A stretch of 64,000 bases of DNA from NCBI GenBank assembly GCA_009838645.1, contig VXRC01000049.1, forward strand, positions 434,001-498,000. Reading direction: 5' to 3'. Within the stretch, counting starts at the first letter, position 1. The number at the start of each line of letters is the position of its first letter. The translations under genes and the position numbers were made by a program. This document shows positions 42,188-51,604 of the stretch, one piece after another. The notes under the pieces were generated by a model, which made no database searches, was not told the origin of the DNA, and saw nothing but the letters and a program-made list of their open reading frames with translations. The DNA is from Gemmatimonadota bacterium. Its GTDB lineage: Bacteria; JAAXHH01.

Positions 42188-43600
42188 TCATTCGATTTGT
42201 TGAGCGCCGTACGCCACATCCCCTACGCGTTCCTGCAGCCTTGCCAGCTCCGCTTTCAACTCCGCGACCACCTCCGCGTACTCGGGATCCGCGTACACGC
42301 TGTTCATCTCGCAGGGGTCCTTCTCCAGGTCGAAGAGTTCCCATTCCGGCTGCGTCTTCGGACCGATCGCGCCTTCCTGTCCGAGCGGATCGCCATAATA
42401 GTAGATCAGCTTGTACCGCAGGGTCCGGACGCCGTAGTGGGCGCAGACGTTGTGGTGGGCGCCGTGCATCCAGTACCGGTAGTACATGGACGTTTGCCAG
42501 TCGGCCGGGGTCTCGCCACTCAGCAGGGGCCGGAACGAGTGCCCCTGGAACGAGGACGGTATGTCCGCGCCGGCACAATCCAGGAAGGTCGCCGGAAAGT
42601 CGACATTCAGGATCATGTCGCCGTTCACGGTGCCCGGCGCCACCTCCCTCGGGTAGCGGATCAGGAAGGGCATGCGCAGGGATTCCTCGTACATGAAGCG
42701 TTTGTCGTACCAGCCGTGGTCTCCGAGGAAGAATCCCTGGTCCGACGTATAGATCACGATGGTTTCCTCACCGATGTCCTCTTCGTCGATGAAGTCTAGC
42801 AGTCTGCCCACGTTGTCGTCGATCGAGGCCACGCACCGCAAGTAGTCCTTGATATAACGCTGGTACTTCCAGCTTTTCTCTTCGGCGGGCGACAGGCCTT
42901 CCGGCACGGGCACCTTCAGGTCCTCGGCGTTGAGATCGCGTTCGACGCGCATCCGTGCGGCCGCTGCGGCCAGGGACCGGTTCGAATAGTCGTCGTCGAA
43001 GGTCTCAGGCTCCGGGATGTCCTCGTCTTCATACATCGCGGCGTGTTTGTCATCGGGCTCCCAGGGCCGGTGCGGCGCCTTGTGATGCACCATAAGGCAG
43101 AAGGGGCGGTCCCGGTCGCGCCCGCGAAGCCAATCCAGCGAATAATCGGTGATCAGGTCGGTGGTGTACCCGCTTCGCGTCGACCGCTCTCCCATCTCGA
43201 TCATCTCGGGGTCGTGGTACAGGCCCTGGCCGGGCAGGACGTCCCAGTAGTCGAAGCCCGTGGGATCGTGGATGCCGCCGTGCCCCAGGTGCCACTTGCC
43301 CACCACCGCCGTCTGGTACCCGTGTTGCTGCAGCACCTTGGGATAGTTCAGCAGCCTGCCGTCCAGGTGGGTGGACAGGGTGGTGACGCCGTTTACGTGG
43401 TTATACGTGCCCGTCAGAATGGCCGCCCGGCTGGGCGTGCAGATGGAGTTGGTGCAGAAGCAGTTGTCGAACCGCATGCCTTCCGATCCGATCCGGTCGA
43501 TATGGGGCGTCCGGTTGATCCGGTTGCTATAGGCGCTTATGGCGTGCGACGCGTGGTCGTCGGACATGATAAACAGGATGTTCGGAAGTGACTGGGACAT
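42188..43600 (-). CDS. Sulfatase (type I, Cys-type active site)
   Basis: 470 residues from ATG 43600 (GGAAAGG upstream). N-terminal metal motif [11 protein letters not shown], then the formylglycine site [13 protein letters not shown] (Cys-x-Pro-Ser-Arg), which requires an anaerobic or FGE-type maturase encoded elsewhere. Also seen: [22 protein letters not shown] and [14 protein letters not shown]. All active-site elements are present. No signal peptide is evident, so a cytoplasmic enzyme acting on imported sulfated sugars is possible. The C-terminal [15 protein letters not shown] is the usual sulfatase tail. It resembles the sulfatase at the left edge in fold but is a separate paralogue. Confidence 0.93.
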   Translation of the reverse strand: MSQSLPNILFIMSDDHASHAISAYSNRINRTPHIDRIGSEGMRFDNCFCTNSICTPSRAAILTGTYNHVNGVTTLSTHLDGRLLNYPKVLQQHGYQTAVVGKWHLGHGGIHDPTGFDYWDVLPGQGLYHDPEMIEMGERSTRSGYTTDLITDYSLDWLRGRDRDRPFCLMVHHKAPHRPWEPDDKHAAMYEDEDIPEPETFDDDYSNRSLAAAAARMRVERDLNAEDLKVPVPEGLSPAEEKSWKYQRYIKDYLRCVASIDDNVGRLLDFIDEEDIGEETIVIYTSDQGFFLGDHGWYDKRFMYEESLRMPFLIRYPREVAPGTVNGDMILNVDFPATFLDCAGADIPSSFQGHSFRPLLSGETPADWQTSMYYRYWMHGAHHNVCAHYGVRTLRYKLIYYYGDPLGQEGAIGPKTQPEWELFDLEKDPCEMNSVYADPEYAEVVAELKAELARLQERVGDVAYGAQQIE

Positions 43601-43678
43601 GGGACCTTTCCGTTTTTTAAGAAGTGTCAAGGAGTCGTTAAGGAGTAAATTGGGATATGAAGCGTTAAACTTTAAAAC

Positions 43679-44638
43679 TCAGGAAGCCAGTACGGTCCTG
43701 AGCGTCGAGGCGGCGATGTTTGCGCCGCAGATGACGATGGCCACGGTACGTCCACGGAATTCATCCTTCTGTTGAAGCAAGGAGGCCACGGCAACGCCGG
43801 CGGCGCCTTCGACGATCTTGTGATGGGCATGGACCATGAACCGGATGGCGTCGCCGATTTCTTCCTCCGAGACCAGGATGTAATCGTCGACCAGGTCGCG
43901 GCAGATCGGAAAGGTGATCGATCCCGGCTCCACGTCGCCCGCCGAGCCGTCGGATAGCGTTTCGCCGTGCTCGGTGCTCACGATGCGGCCCGCACGAACG
44001 CAGTGATACATGGCCGCCGACTGTTCGGGCTGGCAGCCGATAACCCGCGTGCCGGGCCTATGCGCCTTCAGATAGACGGCGATCCCGCCGATCAGCCCGC
44101 CGCCGCCGACAGTAACGAACACATCGTCAATGGAGGGCAGTTGCTGCGACAGTTCGATGCCGATGGTACCCTGGCCGCCGATGATCTGCGGATCGTTGTA
44201 GGGTGAAATCCACATCCTGCCCAGGACGGCGGCCTGCTGCTTGGCGTGCAACTCTGTTTCGAGCGGGTTGCCGTCGTGGAAGACCAGGTCTACCGGATAC
44301 TGCTTGATCGCTTCTATCTTGGAAGGATCGACGCCGTTGGGCAGATAGATGGTCCCCGGACAGCCGGTGATCATACAGGCCCGGGCGACGCCCTGCGCAT
44401 GGTTGCCCGTCGAGGACGTCACCACGCCCCGTGACAACTCCTCGCCGGTCAGCGACAGCACCTTGTTCATGGCCCCGCGCGCCTTGAAGGAATTGGTATG
44501 CTGCTCGCTTTCCATCTTCAAGTAGACATCCGCCCTGGTTTGAGCCGAGAGCGGCATGGAGTGGATCAGGGGCGTTTGCAGGACGCGGGACCTGATGCGT
44601 TCTTCCGCGCTAAGTATTTCGGGGAGTAAGGGATGCAT
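43679..44638 (-). CDS. Threonine/serine dehydratase-family PLP enzyme
   Basis: 319 residues, fold-type II PLP enzyme. PLP Lys in TNSFKARGAMNKV, substrate/phosphate loop SSTGNHAQGVARA and TVGGGGLIGGIAVYL, and the C-terminal GANIAASTL (PLP pyridine-binding Ser region). It lacks a C-terminal ACT regulatory domain, so it is the catabolic TdcB/EutB-like type rather than IlvA. It deaminates L-threonine or L-serine or a related hydroxy-amino acid. It sits 78 bp upstream of the sulfatase in the same direction. A D-threonine aldolase-type gene nearby hints at a hydroxy-amino-acid theme. Confidence 0.88.
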   Translation of the reverse strand: MHPLLPEILSAEERIRSRVLQTPLIHSMPLSAQTRADVYLKMESEQHTNSFKARGAMNKVLSLTGEELSRGVVTSSTGNHAQGVARACMITGCPGTIYLPNGVDPSKIEAIKQYPVDLVFHDGNPLETELHAKQQAAVLGRMWISPYNDPQIIGGQGTIGIELSQQLPSIDDVFVTVGGGGLIGGIAVYLKAHRPGTRVIGCQPEQSAAMYHCVRAGRIVSTEHGETLSDGSAGDVEPGSITFPICRDLVDDYILVSEEEIGDAIRFMVHAHHKIVEGAAGVAVASLLQQKDEFRGRTVAIVICGANIAASTLRTVLAS

Positions 44639-44706
44639 TAATGAGAGACGATCTGCAGAACAGCGCGGTTGGATGATTGCGGCTGGCCGTCGGTACTACC
44701 GGCCCG

Positions 44707-45075
44707 TCATCCCGGCTGCGCCACTTCGACCTCGATGTGGCGGATCAGTCCTTCCTCCGTGAAGGTGATCGTTTCGAGTCCCCGGCGCACCACGGATTGC
44801 CCCGTTTCGGCATGGCTGGCCCGCATCGTGAATTCGAAGGAGGCCGTGTCGTCGGATTCCGCGCGATAATCGTCCACCGTCCAGTGCACGTCGGGGAAGG
44901 CGGCAAAGAAGCCGGTCATCATGTCCCGGATCTGGTCCAAGCCCTCGAACAGGCCGAACTGCGACGACCGATAGGTGGCTTCGGGATCGAATTGGGGAAA
45001 CACCTCGTCCAGCACGTGACGATTCGATCGCTCGACATACAGCCTTGCCAGTTCCGCCGCGTTTTGTCGATCCAT
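44707..45075 (-). CDS. SnoaL/NTF2-like protein
   Basis: 122 residues forming the NTF2-like cone fold: N-terminal helices (NAAELARLYVERSN, HVLDEVFPQFDPEATYRSS), LFEGLDQIRDMMTGFFAAFPDVHWTVDDY and terminal strands (ETITFTEEGLIRHIEVEVAQ). This is the SnoaL-like polyketide cyclase-related group, which in most bacteria has unknown small-molecule roles. GGAG lies upstream of the ATG. It lies 68 bp upstream of the dehydratase gene. Confidence 0.85.
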   Translation of the reverse strand: MDRQNAAELARLYVERSNRHVLDEVFPQFDPEATYRSSQFGLFEGLDQIRDMMTGFFAAFPDVHWTVDDYRAESDDTASFEFTMRASHAETGQSVVRRGLETITFTEEGLIRHIEVEVAQPG

Positions 45076-45399
45076 GCCATACGCTCCGAGGAAATGCGTA
45101 AACTGCCCACCGGTGGTTACGCGGCAAAATGTGCCGTTCGTCCGTATGTCGTGTCAAGTTGGAAAACCGCATGAATGGCGGCCGGGAAGGATGGCCTTGG
45201 AGGATAGCCGGGCGGACACGCGCCGGGGGGTGGACACGCGCCGCGGGGTTGACACACGCCGCGGGGTTGACGCGCTGCGTATAATCTAGAGGGAATCAGG
45301 CTGTCCGTAATCACCCGGCGCCTTGCCGTGGAACACCCCTTTCGGGCCGAACGCATCGAACCTAGAGCCGCGAACGAACTTTCAACTACGGACAAGGAC
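45076..45399. other. Divergent intergenic region SnoaL / D-threonine aldolase
   Basis: About 324 bases without a convincing gene. It contains the 18-bp repeat array (45215-45268), a perfect TATAAT at 45280-45285 and a short leader. Small frames here follow the repeats and look spurious. Confidence 0.6.
45215..45285 (+). repeat. 18-bp tandem repeat x3 carrying TTGACA boxes, followed by TATAAT
   Basis: Units gacacgcgccg.ggggt(g/t) at 45215-45232, 45233-45250 and 45251-45268, then a partial copy. The junctions create TTGACA (45249) and TTGACG (45267). A TATAAT lies at 45280-45285 but at spacings of 25 and 7 bp, both poor for sigma-70. Confidence 0.85.
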
Positions 45400-46536
45400 A
45401 TGAGATCTAATTCGATAATCGATAAGATGGAAACGCCCGCCGTACTGCTCGATGAGACCAGGATGATGGGCAATCTGCGCGCCATGCAGGACCTGGCGGA
45501 CCGGCACGGCGTCGCGCTGCGTCCCCACATCAAGACCCACAAATCTCTGGAGACTGGCCGGAGACAAGTCGGCCTGGGGGCGTCGGGTGTCACCGTCGCC
45601 ACGGTGGACGAAGCGCAGATATTCATCGAAGGCGGATTCGAATCCATCACCGTCGCCCGGCCGGTGGTATCGCCGGGGAAGTGGGACCGGTTGCTATCCG
45701 CCGCAAAGGCTCAGGACGCCGACGTCCGCGTGGTGACCGACTCGAAGGAGGGCATCCAGGTGGCGGGCGAACGGGCGGCGGCTCACGAGCAGACCGTAGG
45801 ACTGTTTCTCAAAATCGACGTGGGACTGCATCGGTGCGGACTGCTGCCGGACGACCTGCGCACCGGGAAGCTGGCCGGGATGATCCACGACCATGCCAAC
45901 CTGGAATTCCGGGGCATCATGTCCCACGCAGGCCACGTGTACGGTTCGAAGTCCAGGGCAGAGGCCGCCGAGGTCGCGGAAGCGGAGCGGCGCACCATGG
46001 TCGCCGTACGCGACGCATTGCAGTCGGACGGCCTTCCGGTTCAGGAGGTCTCCGTGGGCGCCACGCCGGCTGTCCTCGCTACCGAGCGTTTCGACGGGAT
46101 TACGGAAATACGGCCCGGGAATTACGTTTTTCTCGACCTGCTCCCTGTCCGCGTGGGCGTAGCCCGGGTTACCGATGTTGCGTTGACCGTGCTGGCCACG
46201 GTGATCAGCAGGAACGAACACTATTTCGTGACGGACGCCGGGTCGAAGACGCTGACTTCTGATACGGGCGTCCACGGCATGACGGGCAACCAGGGTTTCG
46301 GCCTGGCCTATCCAGCATCGGGATTCCTCGAACCCGATGGCGAAATGATCGTGGAAAAGGTCTCGGAAGAACATGGCATGGTCGGGCGCAACGGGCTCGA
46401 CCTGGCCATCGGTTCGAAGATCCGCGTGGTGCCGGTACACAGCTGTCCCGTGGCGAACCTGGCCCGGTCTTATGTCGTTCTGACCTCGGACGGACTCGAG
46501 ACCTGGCCGGTGGATGCGGCGGGCGGGTCAAGGTAG
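45400..46536 (+). CDS. PLP-dependent D-threonine aldolase/D-serine dehydratase-like protein
   Basis: 378 residues from ATG 45400 (GTG 45328 is a longer but poorer start). Alanine-racemase-like barrel: METPAVLLDETRM, then the PLP Lys in RPHIKTHKS, GVTVATVDEAQIF, VGLFLKIDVGLHRCG and GIMSHAGHVYGSK. The C-terminal metal ligand motif is VPVHSCPVANL (His-x-Cys), as in DSD1/D-TA enzymes that need a divalent metal. It cleaves D-threonine-type beta-hydroxy amino acids or deaminates D-serine. Its 3' end overlaps the convergent helicase gene by 9 bp. Confidence 0.88.
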   Translation: MRSNSIIDKMETPAVLLDETRMMGNLRAMQDLADRHGVALRPHIKTHKSLETGRRQVGLGASGVTVATVDEAQIFIEGGFESITVARPVVSPGKWDRLLSAAKAQDADVRVVTDSKEGIQVAGERAAAHEQTVGLFLKIDVGLHRCGLLPDDLRTGKLAGMIHDHANLEFRGIMSHAGHVYGSKSRAEAAEVAEAERRTMVAVRDALQSDGLPVQEVSVGATPAVLATERFDGITEIRPGNYVFLDLLPVRVGVARVTDVALTVLATVISRNEHYFVTDAGSKTLTSDTGVHGMTGNQGFGLAYPASGFLEPDGEMIVEKVSEEHGMVGRNGLDLAIGSKIRVVPVHSCPVANLARSYVVLTSDGLETWPVDAAGGSR

Positions 46537-49500
46537 CATCTGGCGGCAGCGGTCCAGGACGGATCGTGCTATCGAACTCGGACGGACGCGCTGCGGCCGT
46601 CCGCGGAAGCGCATCAGCCGGTTGCGGAGCCGGGTCAGTCGGCCGCCTCCACCGGCAGGCTTCATCTCGGCCAGGAACCGGGAAGGATGCTTACGTTGCG
46701 TAGTGATGCACAGCCTTTCCTCGGCCCGCGTCAGGGCAACGTAGAATACGCGCCGTTCCTCCTCGACATCTGCTACTGATCCGGTCATCCGGCGGTGGGG
46801 CAGGATGTCCTCCACCACGTGGAAGAGGATGACACCCTTGTATTCGTCCCCCTTGCTCCGGTGAACCGTGGTAACGGTAATGCGATCGTCCCGGGACGCA
46901 CCGGGATGAAGGCGGTCTATCTGGTCCGCAGCGGCTTCGGAGACCATCGCCTCCAGGTACGTATCCACGAATGCTTTCTTGCAGACATGCCGGGCGGCTA
47001 TCTCGCGTATCGACTCGATGGATTCCGCGGCGGATACGGCCATGCGCTCCCGGCTGTTCTCCTCCTGCTTCTTGTAGTATGCGCCAAGGCCCGTTCGCTC
47101 CAGTAATTCATTCAAGAATCCAACAGGAGACCCGTCAGGAGACGCATAGACACCGCGCAGGATTTCGACACTTTTCTGGTATGTCTCTACATTGGCGACC
47201 ACCTCATTGGCGACCACCTCATTGGCGACCACCTCATCCCGCAGATCGTCGGTTCGCCCACCGGGCAGACTGTCCATTCGTTCCAGGAACCGGTGGCCGA
47301 GTGCCGCCGCTTCCCGCAACTGCTCATTGGAGAGTCGCCTGGAAGGAAAGGAAAGGCTGAGGGCATAGGACAGGGAATCGGCACGCTCATCACGAGCGAT
47401 GACGTCGAAATACGCGCCCAGGGTCCTTCCCGCGTGGGATTGGAACAGTGCGCCGGCGTCCATCGGGTCGAAGGGCAGGTCCGCGTCCTTGAGCGCGGAC
47501 TGCAGGGGCGCCGCGATCGACTGGACCCGGACCAGTACGGCCATGTCCCCGTATCCGTAACCCCCTTTTCTCCACCGGCGAATCGTGCGTACCACGGCGT
47601 CGGTTTCCGCTTCCAGCGATGGGCACGCGATGACCCGGATCGTGTCCTTGCCCGGCCCGGTCTGTGTCTGGACGGGACGGATGGGCTTGTCGAAGCGGTT
47701 GACGTTGTGGGAAATGACGCTGGCGGAACGGGTTACGATGTCGGGTCGACACCGGTAATTCGCGCCCAGGGTGTGGATCGCCGCGCCCGGATACCACCGC
47801 TGAAAGGAGCGGATGTTCTCGGGGTCCGCCCCGGTGAAAGTGTTGATCATCTGGTCGTCGTCGCCCACCGCGAACAGGTTGTTCAGGGGCAGGGAGAGCA
47901 GCCGTAGCATCAGGAACTGCACGGGAGTAAGGTCCTGGACCTCGTCCACGAGGACCGAATCGAAGCGGTGCCGGTAGACCGTACGCGCAGCGGGATGCTC
48001 CAGGAGGATTTCCACGGCCCGGAACAACTGCTCGTCAAAGGTCATCAGGGCTTTCGCATTCATCCGGCGATCCACTTCCTCGCGGATTCTGTGCGCCTGG
48101 CACCCGTCGAATCCTTCGATCTCGACACTGGAGTCGTCCCCGCCGACGGGAAGCAACGTTCTCCTGAACCGTGAAACCGCTTCCTCGTACGCGACGACGA
48201 GATGCTCGGGGAAGGGATAGAGCGCGGCGGAGGCGTGCTGCTCGAAATCCGCCTTCAGCACCTTCCTGAACAGATCGGTCAGTCCGCCCGGCAGTGTCTG
48301 TTCGGTAACGACGCCGTAGCCCGCGTAGGGGCTGCCCGGCGCCTGCCTGCAGATCTCGTATCCCAGGCTGTGCAATGTGCGGATATGTACGTCTGGCAGT
48401 CCGGCGTCGCCGTGTATACGCTCGGACATCACCTCGCTCGCTGCCTTGTTGAAGACCACACACAGTATCCGGCCGGGTTTTATTCCGCCCCGAACGGCTT
48501 CCACCACCCGGCGCGTCAACACCCTCGTCTTGCCGGAACCCGCCGGGGCGAGGGTGAGTACCACGCCGGCCCGGGGGTTCAGACACATGGCCTGTTCCCC
48601 GGCCAGGCTCGGACTCGGGTCAGGCATGCGGATCGGCGGCTCGTTTCCCCGTCCCGTCAACGTCGATCGAACCTTTTCAACACACGCATCGAGATCGTGC
48701 ACGACATCACTCCCGCTGAACCGTACGACCTTTCGAATTCCATACTTTTCGGTCATCATCCTGTCCAGCTGGAGCCGGTCGTCGCGGACAAACTCCCTGC
48801 CGTCGATCTCCACCGCAACGGCGCCATCGTGCGGATCGCCATCATGCGGGCTGCCATCGTGCGGGTCGCCATCATGCGGGCTGCCATCGTGCGGGTCGCC
48901 ATCATGCGGGCTGCCATCATGCGGGCCGTCGACCAGCGCGTCGACACAGGCCTGTCCCAGTCGAACGTGGAGCCGGTGATGCAGGCCTGCCCGCGTAAGT
49001 CCTTCGTGCATCATGACTTCCACGGGGGTCAGCCAGGGTTTCCTCGACGCAGACAGCGCCTCTGAATCGGGAAACACGACACAAGTAAACGCCAGGAGAA
49101 ACCGCAGCTGTTCTTTCAATAGGGGCAACATCGCCGCTTCGATCTCTTCTTTGTCCGGTATACGAACCACCCCGGTGGCCAGGTATTCCTCGTTCCATGA
49201 GGCGAACAGGTACAGGGGAATGCACCGCCTGTACGCTGGAAGCACGATGCGATTCACCAGGCTGTTCAGGTGGGGTGTGTGCCGTGACGTCAACTTCAGC
49301 ACAAGGCGGTCGGGATCGCCCGGTATCTCCTGTTCTTCATCCGGATCGACCAGGATCGCCGTACCCGGCCTGGACTCGACTTCAGGCAGGGGAAACGGGT
49401 CGGTACACCGGAAAATCGCCAGTCCACGGCCCTTTCGTTCCCACCGGGACATCTCGTCCGGTGAGAACGGGGCCGGACAAGCCTCGGAAAGTCGTTCCGC

Positions 49501-49587
49501 CGACTGCACGGCATCCGCCGAATGTGTTTCGACCACGAGATAGATTCCTCTCACCAATGGTTCATCGTCTTCATTATCAGATTCCAT
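46528..49587 (-). CDS. DUF559/Vsr-like nuclease fused to UvrD/Rep-family helicase
   Basis: 1019 residues. The N-terminal region (about 1-170) is unrecognised. Residues about 184-300 resemble a DUF559/Vsr-like nuclease: WLTPVEVMMHEGL, CVDALVDG, then AVEIDGREFVRDDRLQLDRMM and KVVRFSGSDV. A Pro-His-Asp-Gly repeat (219-255) splits that domain. The SF1 helicase follows: Walker A PAGSGKTRVL (about 350), DEVQDLTPVQF (about 547), AVGDDDQMINTF, YRCRPDIV, VTTVHRSKGDEYKG, and VALTRAEERLCI. All helicase motifs are intact. The RecB-like pairing of helicase and nuclease suggests DNA repair or phage/plasmid defence; neither is shown. A three-fold Val-Val-Ala-Asn-Glu repeat lies in the 2B region. Confidence 0.85.
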   Translation of the reverse strand: MESDNEDDEPLVRGIYLVVETHSADAVQSAERLSEACPAPFSPDEMSRWERKGRGLAIFRCTDPFPLPEVESRPGTAILVDPDEEQEIPGDPDRLVLKLTSRHTPHLNSLVNRIVLPAYRRCIPLYLFASWNEEYLATGVVRIPDKEEIEAAMLPLLKEQLRFLLAFTCVVFPDSEALSASRKPWLTPVEVMMHEGLTRAGLHHRLHVRLGQACVDALVDGPHDGSPHDGDPHDGSPHDGDPHDGSPHDGDPHDGAVAVEIDGREFVRDDRLQLDRMMTEKYGIRKVVRFSGSDVVHDLDACVEKVRSTLTGRGNEPPIRMPDPSPSLAGEQAMCLNPRAGVVLTLAPAGSGKTRVLTRRVVEAVRGGIKPGRILCVVFNKAASEVMSERIHGDAGLPDVHIRTLHSLGYEICRQAPGSPYAGYGVVTEQTLPGGLTDLFRKVLKADFEQHASAALYPFPEHLVVAYEEAVSRFRRTLLPVGGDDSSVEIEGFDGCQAHRIREEVDRRMNAKALMTFDEQLFRAVEILLEHPAARTVYRHRFDSVLVDEVQDLTPVQFLMLRLLSLPLNNLFAVGDDDQMINTFTGADPENIRSFQRWYPGAAIHTLGANYRCRPDIVTRSASVISHNVNRFDKPIRPVQTQTGPGKDTIRVIACPSLEAETDAVVRTIRRWRKGGYGYGDMAVLVRVQSIAAPLQSALKDADLPFDPMDAGALFQSHAGRTLGAYFDVIARDERADSLSYALSLSFPSRRLSNEQLREAAALGHRFLERMDSLPGGRTDDLRDEVVANEVVANEVVANVETYQKSVEILRGVYASPDGSPVGFLNELLERTGLGAYYKKQEENSRERMAVSAAESIESIREIAARHVCKKAFVDTYLEAMVSEAAADQIDRLHPGASRDDRITVTTVHRSKGDEYKGVILFHVVEDILPHRRMTGSVADVEEERRVFYVALTRAEERLCITTQRKHPSRFLAEMKPAGGGGRLTRLRNRLMRFRGRPQRVRPSSIARSVLDRCRQMLP
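47191..47235 (-). repeat. 15-bp perfect tandem repeat x3 in the helicase gene
   Basis: attggcgaccacctc occurs three times without mismatch (47191-47205, 47206-47220, 47221-47235), encoding Val-Val-Ala-Asn-Glu type units in frame. Perfect copies suggest a recent expansion. Confidence 0.95.
48823..48930 (-). repeat. 15/30-bp tandem repeat in the helicase nuclease domain
   Basis: About seven 15-bp units alternating gccatcgtgcgggtc and gccatcatgcgggct, forming a near-perfect 30-bp higher-order period (48841-48870, 48871-48900). In frame it encodes alternating Asp-Pro-His-Asp-Gly and Ser-Pro-His-Asp-Gly. Confidence 0.95.
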
Positions 49588-49726
49588 TTCGCGGGTGACC
49601 CGCGATCCTCACTCATATCAGTCGAAGCGAAGAATCGGCTCTCGAATCCATGGACCCGTACCGTCGGGACATTTCGTTGATCGCGCATGTACTGTCGTGT
49701 ATTTTCGGATTGAGGAGGCCAGTGCG

Positions 49727-50836
49727 ATGGGTGTCGTAGAAGAGACTATCTGGGGGACTTTCCGGTCCCGGCCCGTTTTTCTCTACACGTTGAACGGAGC
49801 GAGCGGTGCGGCCGCGCACGTTACCAATTACGGCGCGATTCTGCAGTCCCTGGAGATTCCGGACGCGGCAGGGCGTCTCGTGGACGTGGTGCTTGGCTTC
49901 GACACGCTCGAGGAATACCTGGGCGGTCATCCGTTCTTCGGCACCACGGTCGGCCGCTGCGCCAACCGGATCGCCGGCGGGAGGTTCACGCTGGAAGGAA
50001 GGGATTACCACCTGGCGATCAACGACGGGGCCGGCCCCAATCACATCCACGGAGGACCGGGCGGATTCGACAGACAGGTCTGGGAGCCGGTGGACTTCGG
50101 CCAGCGAGAAGAAGGACCTTTCGTCTCGATGACCTATACGAGCGTGGACGGGGAGGAAGGATATCCCGGCACCGTGGAAACGACGGTTACCTACACCCTG
50201 ACCGGTGACGACGAACTACGGATTTCGATGGAGGCGCGGTCGGACCGGTCCACGGTGGTGAACCTGACCAATCATTCCTACTGGAACCTGAACGGGCACC
50301 AGGCCGGACCGGTACTGGACCACGAGGTTACGCTGTTCGCCGACGCCTACACGCCCGTCGACCGCCATCTCATTCCCACGGGGGAAATCAGGCCGGTCGC
50401 CGGCACGCCCTTCGACTTCACGGGACCGAAGACGATCGCCGAGGAGTTGGACGCGGTTTCTTCACCGGGTCTGCGGGAGCCCGACGGAACGGGAGGTCCA
50501 GGGGGTTACGACCACAACTTCGTCCTGCGCGACGCGGACGGGCGGGTGAGGCCGGCCGCTCAGGTAGCTTCCCGCCGATCTGGTCTGGCCATGGCGGTCC
50601 GGACCGATCAACCGGGCGTACAGTTCTACACGGGAAACAACCTGACCGATGCACTCACCGGGAAGCAAGGCGCCGTGTATGGCAGGCACCACGGCTTCTG
50701 CCTGGAGACACAGGCTTTTCCGGATGCGGTCAACCGACAGGGATCGCCGGGATGGCCGTCGGTCATCCTGCAACCGGATGGCGTATACCGCCACGAGGTG
50801 TGCTACGCCTTTGCGTCCGCGGCACCGGACCGGTGA
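49727..50836 (+). CDS. galM: Aldose 1-epimerase (galactose mutarotase)
   Basis: 369 residues from ATG 49727 with GAGGAGG 8 bases upstream; the longer frame is antisense to the helicase start. GalM fold: THVTNYGAILQSLEIPD-like N-terminus (AHVTNYGAIL), GRCANRIAGGRFTLEG, NHIHGGPGGFD, the catalytic His in NLTNHSYWNLNG, and the catalytic Glu in FCLETQAFPDAVN. It interconverts alpha and beta anomers of galactose/glucose. No other Leloir genes are adjacent. The divergent spacer to the helicase is 139 bp. Confidence 0.92.
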   Translation: MGVVEETIWGTFRSRPVFLYTLNGASGAAAHVTNYGAILQSLEIPDAAGRLVDVVLGFDTLEEYLGGHPFFGTTVGRCANRIAGGRFTLEGRDYHLAINDGAGPNHIHGGPGGFDRQVWEPVDFGQREEGPFVSMTYTSVDGEEGYPGTVETTVTYTLTGDDELRISMEARSDRSTVVNLTNHSYWNLNGHQAGPVLDHEVTLFADAYTPVDRHLIPTGEIRPVAGTPFDFTGPKTIAEELDAVSSPGLREPDGTGGPGGYDHNFVLRDADGRVRPAAQVASRRSGLAMAVRTDQPGVQFYTGNNLTDALTGKQGAVYGRHHGFCLETQAFPDAVNRQGSPGWPSVILQPDGVYRHEVCYAFASAAPDR

Positions 50837-50857
50837 CCGGGCCACCACTGCTCGCGC

Positions 50858-51604
50858 TCATCGTGTAAAGACAGTCTGGCGCAGGTGGTCAGCCTGGTCG
50901 GATACGAGGAAGGCCAGGATCCTGCCCACGCCCTCGGGGTCGCCCAGGTAGGCTTCCGCCTGCTTGAGCGCTTCTTCCACCGACCCGCCCTGGGATTCGG
51001 CCGCCTCGGCGATGTTCCTGAGCTTCATGGGCGTCGCGATCCCTCCCGGACAGACCGCGTGCACGCGTATGCCGAAGGGCGAAAGCTGGCTCTCGAGGAC
51101 GACCGCCTGCCCGTGCACGGCCCCCTTGCTGGTCCCGTAGGCCACCGATGAACTGCCCCCGCGTACCCCGGCGCCGGAGGACAACAGGACGATGACGCCT
51201 TTTTGCTGTTCCTTCATCACGGCCGCGGCGTACTTGCAGGTAAGAAAAGACCCCTTCAGGTTGACGTCCATCACACGCTGCCACACTTCCTCGTCCAGCT
51301 CGTCCACGGGCACGTAGGCACCCTCGAGGATGCCCGCGCAGTTGATGAGCGCATCGATCCGTCCGAAGTCTTCGACCGCTCCCGCCATCAGCACCTCGAC
51401 CTGCCCGGCGTCCGAAACGTCCACTACCTGGCAGGAAGCCTCGCCGCCCGCGGCGTGTATATCGCCGAAGGTCTCCTTCAGCCCGTCTTCTTCGATATCG
51501 GCCAGGACGGTCTGCCCCCCGGCCTCCGCACAGCACAGGGCCGCGGCCCGGCCGATGCCCATGGCCGCGCCGGTGATGACGACCGTCTTGTTTTCGAGCG
51601 ACAT
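50858..51604 (-). CDS. SDR family NAD(P)-dependent oxidoreductase
   Basis: 248 residues, classical SDR length. Cofactor loop VVITGAAMGIGRAAAL, NCAGILEGAY, and the catalytic Ser (LSSGAG) plus Tyr-x3-Lys (YGTSKGAVHG) are present, then VCPGGIATPMKL. The C-terminus ends SDQADHLRQTVFTR and lacks the usual GGxxxxVDGG strand, a small departure. The substrate is unknown. It is convergent with galM (21 bp) and divergent from the molybdoenzyme gene. Confidence 0.9.
   Translation of the reverse strand: MSLENKTVVITGAAMGIGRAAALCCAEAGGQTVLADIEEDGLKETFGDIHAAGGEASCQVVDVSDAGQVEVLMAGAVEDFGRIDALINCAGILEGAYVPVDELDEEVWQRVMDVNLKGSFLTCKYAAAVMKEQQKGVIVLLSSGAGVRGGSSSVAYGTSKGAVHGQAVVLESQLSPFGIRVHAVCPGGIATPMKLRNIAEAAESQGGSVEEALKQAEAYLGDPEGVGRILAFLVSDQADHLRQTVFTR

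Noticed and set aside
45074..45289. Small gene encoding Asp-Thr-Arg-Arg-Gly-Val repeats
   Set aside because: The frame is only the 18-bp repeat array read through; no start-site support and it overlaps a regulatory region.
48823..48930. CRISPR-like array (30-bp direct repeats)
   Set aside because: No unique spacers separate the units; they are contiguous tandem copies inside a coding frame.
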